From: Clostridia bacterium
Lineage (GTDB): Bacteria; Bacillota; Clostridia; Christensenellales; Borkfalkiaceae
DNA: 14,218 nucleotides
Direction of reading: 5' to 3'
Assembly: GCA_900767495.1 (NCBI GenBank)
Contig: CAAFZH010000093.1
Coordinates: forward strand, 1 to 14,218
Below are positions 12,281 through 14,218 of this stretch, one piece after another. The stretch's first letter is position 1; every line of letters starts with the position of its first letter. The notes below the pieces were generated by a model, which searched no databases, was not told the origin of the DNA, and saw only the letters and a list, made by a program, of their open reading frames with translations. A program made the position numbers and the translations under genes.

Positions 12281-13924
12281 TTACCGTTTTAAAGCAATCA
12301 ATCGGTTTATTTCCGACCTTATTTTAAGCAATTTTTTCGCCGAATGGGGATAGTCCGAAAAACCCGTTTTTACGCCGTGTTTTTCAAGAAAATTCATAAC
12401 GAAAGTTTTGCCGTACTTCTTTTCGAGCAACTCGCAAGCGGCGTAATCGGCAAACGCCTCGCCGAGCACCTCATGGCGTAAAGACTCGTACACTCCGCCG
12501 TCCGCGGGGTACACCACGAAGGGATCGCCCGCATCAAACGAACCGCCTGCGTCGGTGGTTAAAAACGGATTTATTTTATGTCTGGAAGAACCGCAGTAAT
12601 AAAAGTTGAAACCCCAATGCAAAAAGCCTTTTATGCCGTTGCGATAAAATAGCAAACCCGTTATTCTGTTACGAACGGACGGCATTGCAAGGTGAATATT
12701 AGGCAAATTATCCCGCCGCTGACAACCGCAATAATAAACGTATTCGGAGGGCATTTCCTTAAAATATTCCGTGCATACGTATGGACGCGCAAGTCCGAGT
12801 TTTTTCGCCGTCTGAACTACGGAGACCGCGTCGATTATAATCGCGTTTTTAAAATAAGAGAGTATTATATTTTTAATTTTTAATGAACTTTCCACACTCG
12901 AAAGGGGCAACTCGTCGGATATGTGAAAACGCAGGATATCCTCTATGCCCGCTTGCTTGGCGTAGACGGAAAAAGCGGCGAAAAACTCGTTTAAAAACAC
13001 GATATACGCGCTATCGTCGGCTTTTACGTCCCAACCGAAAATCCGTTTTTCCTCGCCGTTTACGCACGCCACGATTTTAGGCGAATACCTTGCGCCGTGT
13101 TGCGTGGCTAAATGTGAAAGTTCAAAATACTTTACCCCGAGCGACTTTGCAAAGGCTATAAACTCGGTTAAAAGCGAAAAATCGAAAGAATACTTCTCGC
13201 CGTCCTTGGTGATTTTTACGAGTTGAACCGTCTTGCGGTAACTCCCCTCGGCGGTATCGAGCGGCGGCGTGAAAACAGGCGTCAATAAATTAGTCATTCC
13301 GCACTTAACCGCGCTTTTTATATACTCGCCGTAAAGGGCGTAAAATTCCTTGGTAAAAGGTTCGGCTTTGCAACAGTCCGAAACGCAGTCGCAATGTATC
13401 CAGTGCGAATATTCAAAGTTACGCTCGGGCAGACTTTCGTCAATCACGGTAAGCGTAAACGAATTTACTAATTTTTTGTTTGGCAGCGCGGCTATAAATT
13501 TAATTTTATACGCGCCGACGGGTAAACCGCGACTACCGTCTACGGTTATAAAAAAGGTAAGCCAGGTTTTTTGGCGAATTATCTCTTCGCTTTCGGTAGG
13601 TCGAAGCAAATCGGGAAACAAATCGTTGTTACCGTGATTTTTTATAACGAAATTATCGTTCATATACTCGTACTCGGCAAATTTGGCGGGTACGGTTTCG
13701 ACGACTCTCACCGAAATAAAATCTGAAATATCGGACTCTATGCGATATTTGACCGTGAGTATTTTAGAAGAATATACCGAAACTTGATAATTGAAAGTTT
13801 CGTTTTTTAAAACGGAATACTCCGAAAGACGAATTTCAGGTCCGTCTTTCGGGAAAACTTTATCGAGCGAAGAAACCGCCCGTATATCCGTTTTAAGTTT
13901 TTGTTTTGCAACTTTATTATACAT
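12281..13924 (-). CDS. DUF4091 / GH123-like glycosidase
   Basis: The 547-residue frame matches DUF4091 (GH123-like) proteins. A beta-sandwich domain spans about 15-165, followed by a TIM-barrel region containing FHISDELP at 333-340. Its adjacent D337 and E338 correspond to the Asp-Glu pair of GH123 beta-N-acetylgalactosaminidases, which use substrate-assisted hydrolysis. KGFLHWGFNFYYCG and DPFVVYPADGGVYESLRHEV are the family's C-terminal hallmarks. There is no signal peptide. It probably acts on beta-GalNAc-containing oligosaccharides, though many DUF4091 proteins are uncharacterised. It is first in the six-gene operon. The ATG is doubtful: it has no ribosome site and lies within the spacer of a perfect promoter whose -10 forms codons 2-3. 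Conserved sequence begins near residue 15, so the true start may be a non-ATG codon between residues 5 and 20. Confidence 0.82.
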   Translation of the reverse strand: MYNKVAKQKLKTDIRAVSSLDKVFPKDGPEIRLSEYSVLKNETFNYQVSVYSSKILTVKYRIESDISDFISVRVVETVPAKFAEYEYMNDNFVIKNHGNNDLFPDLLRPTESEEIIRQKTWLTFFITVDGSRGLPVGAYKIKFIAALPNKKLVNSFTLTVIDESLPERNFEYSHWIHCDCVSDCCKAEPFTKEFYALYGEYIKSAVKCGMTNLLTPVFTPPLDTAEGSYRKTVQLVKITKDGEKYSFDFSLLTEFIAFAKSLGVKYFELSHLATQHGARYSPKIVACVNGEEKRIFGWDVKADDSAYIVFLNEFFAAFSVYAKQAGIEDILRFHISDELPLSSVESSLKIKNIILSYFKNAIIIDAVSVVQTAKKLGLARPYVCTEYFKEMPSEYVYYCGCQRRDNLPNIHLAMPSVRNRITGLLFYRNGIKGFLHWGFNFYYCGSSRHKINPFLTTDAGGSFDAGDPFVVYPADGGVYESLRHEVLGEAFADYAACELLEKKYGKTFVMNFLEKHGVKTGFSDYPHSAKKLLKIRSEINRLIALKR

Positions 13925-13944
13925 TGTAGTTATAGTTTTGTCAA
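13916..13944 (-). promoter_or_regulatory. Consensus promoter of the glycan operon
   Basis: On the minus strand TTGACA (13939-13944), exactly 17 bases, and TATAAT (13916-13921) match consensus at all 12 positions. The -10 lies inside the first gene's frame just after its apparent ATG, so transcripts from it would start at about codon 5. No CRE or other operator is recognisable next to it. Confidence 0.7.
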
Positions 13945-13980
13945 TATACGACGCATTTTTTACTTCTCATTGCCCTGCGC

Positions 13981-14073
13981 CAATTTGTTTTTTCGCTTTC
14001 ATTGCGACCGCGACAATTCGTTTTTTCGTTGTCATTGCGACCGCGACAATTCGTTTTTTCGTTGTCATTGCGA
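13981..14073. repeat. 33-bp tandem repeat, 2.8 copies
   Basis: Copies start at 13981, 14014 and 14047 with unit core TTTTTTCGTTGTCATTGCGA. The second and third match exactly over the shared 27 bases, and the first differs at a few positions. The third runs into a longer palindromic copy. The patch codes for no credible protein. Confidence 0.85.
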
Positions 14074-14099
14074 GGGAGCGCAGCGACCGCGGCAATCTC
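14066..14099. repeat. Interspersed palindromic repeat (CATTGCGAG...GCAATCTC type)
   Basis: This is a short element beginning CATTGCGAGGGAGCGCAGCG and ending GCAATCTC, with ATTGC/GCAAT ends. It belongs to a class of dispersed repeats seen in many bacterial genomes, often translated spuriously as SERSEESH-like peptides. Confidence 0.7.
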
Positions 14100-14135
14100 A
14101 CGACTTAAGTGAAAAGTATATGCGCCGTCCGTTAC

Positions 14136-14216
14136 TCGGTGGGATTCTTCACTGCGTTCAGAATGACGTGTAAAAAATAGTACGTCATATTGAGCGTTAG
14201 CGAAATATCCCACCGA
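14136..14216. repeat. Long imperfect inverted repeat at window edge
   Basis: Perfect 10-base outer arms (TCGGTGGGAT and ATCCCACCGA) continue into partially matching inner arms ending ACGT/ACGT around a short A/T-rich centre at about 14170-14181. This is another interspersed element. The window ends two bases after it. Confidence 0.75.
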
Positions 14217-14218
14217 AC

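Noticed and set aside
13981..14099. CRISPR-like direct repeats
   Set aside because: The 33-bp units are contiguous tandem copies with no unique spacers, and no cas genes are near (VapD is only structurally Cas2-like).
13941..14213. 90-codon minus-strand frame (contains HSERSEESH)
   Set aside because: Translation of interspersed repeats; such peptides are a known annotation artefact.

Overview
The window looks like part of a low-to-moderate GC, Gram-positive-type gut Clostridia genome (possibly a Christensenellales-like lineage; this is inference). The support is near-consensus TTGACA-N17-TATAAT promoters, clostridial ICE-type gene fragments, a VapD module typical of gut Firmicutes, and a host-glycan hydrolase operon. 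No rRNA, tRNA or CRISPR array was found.

Left third (about 1-5500): a graveyard of integrated elements. In order it holds a probable serine-recombinase C-terminus at the window edge, the C-terminal half of a tyrosine integrase (minus strand) abutting the C-terminal half of an AraC-type regulator (plus strand), a truncated gene resembling the N-terminus of ICE DUF3991/toprim proteins, an intact AAA ATPase with DUF4143, and a small ICE-type hypothetical gene with an elaborate leader. An intact HTH-Fic AMP-transferase gene follows, then an unassigned remnant, a VapD gene broken by an in-frame stop together with its intact partner, and a fragment resembling a VirB4/TraE conjugation ATPase. Several of these have clear promoters, operator-like palindromes and terminators.

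Middle (about 5490-5785): short intergenic stretch with a hairpin and a 25-bp near-perfect inverted repeat.

Right part (5785-13924): six minus-strand genes with gaps of at most 11 bases or 4-base overlaps, read leftward from a consensus promoter at about 13916-13944. In transcription order they encode a DUF4091/GH123-like protein, a beta-helix protein matching GH110 alpha-1,3-galactosidase, a Gfo/Idh/MocA protein matching GH109 alpha-N-acetylgalactosaminidase, an SGNH esterase, a GH13 alpha-glucosidase and a sialate O-acetylesterase-like SGNH protein. GH109 and GH110 are the families that remove blood-group A and B determinants, GH123-type enzymes act on beta-GalNAc, and the esterases could remove acetyl groups. 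I infer a cytoplasmic system that dismantles imported host mucin or glycolipid oligosaccharides. No member shows a signal peptide, and no transporter or regulator lies in the window.

Right edge (about 13980-14218): an interspersed-repeat patch with a 33-bp tandem repeat derived from a palindrome, and a long imperfect inverted repeat.
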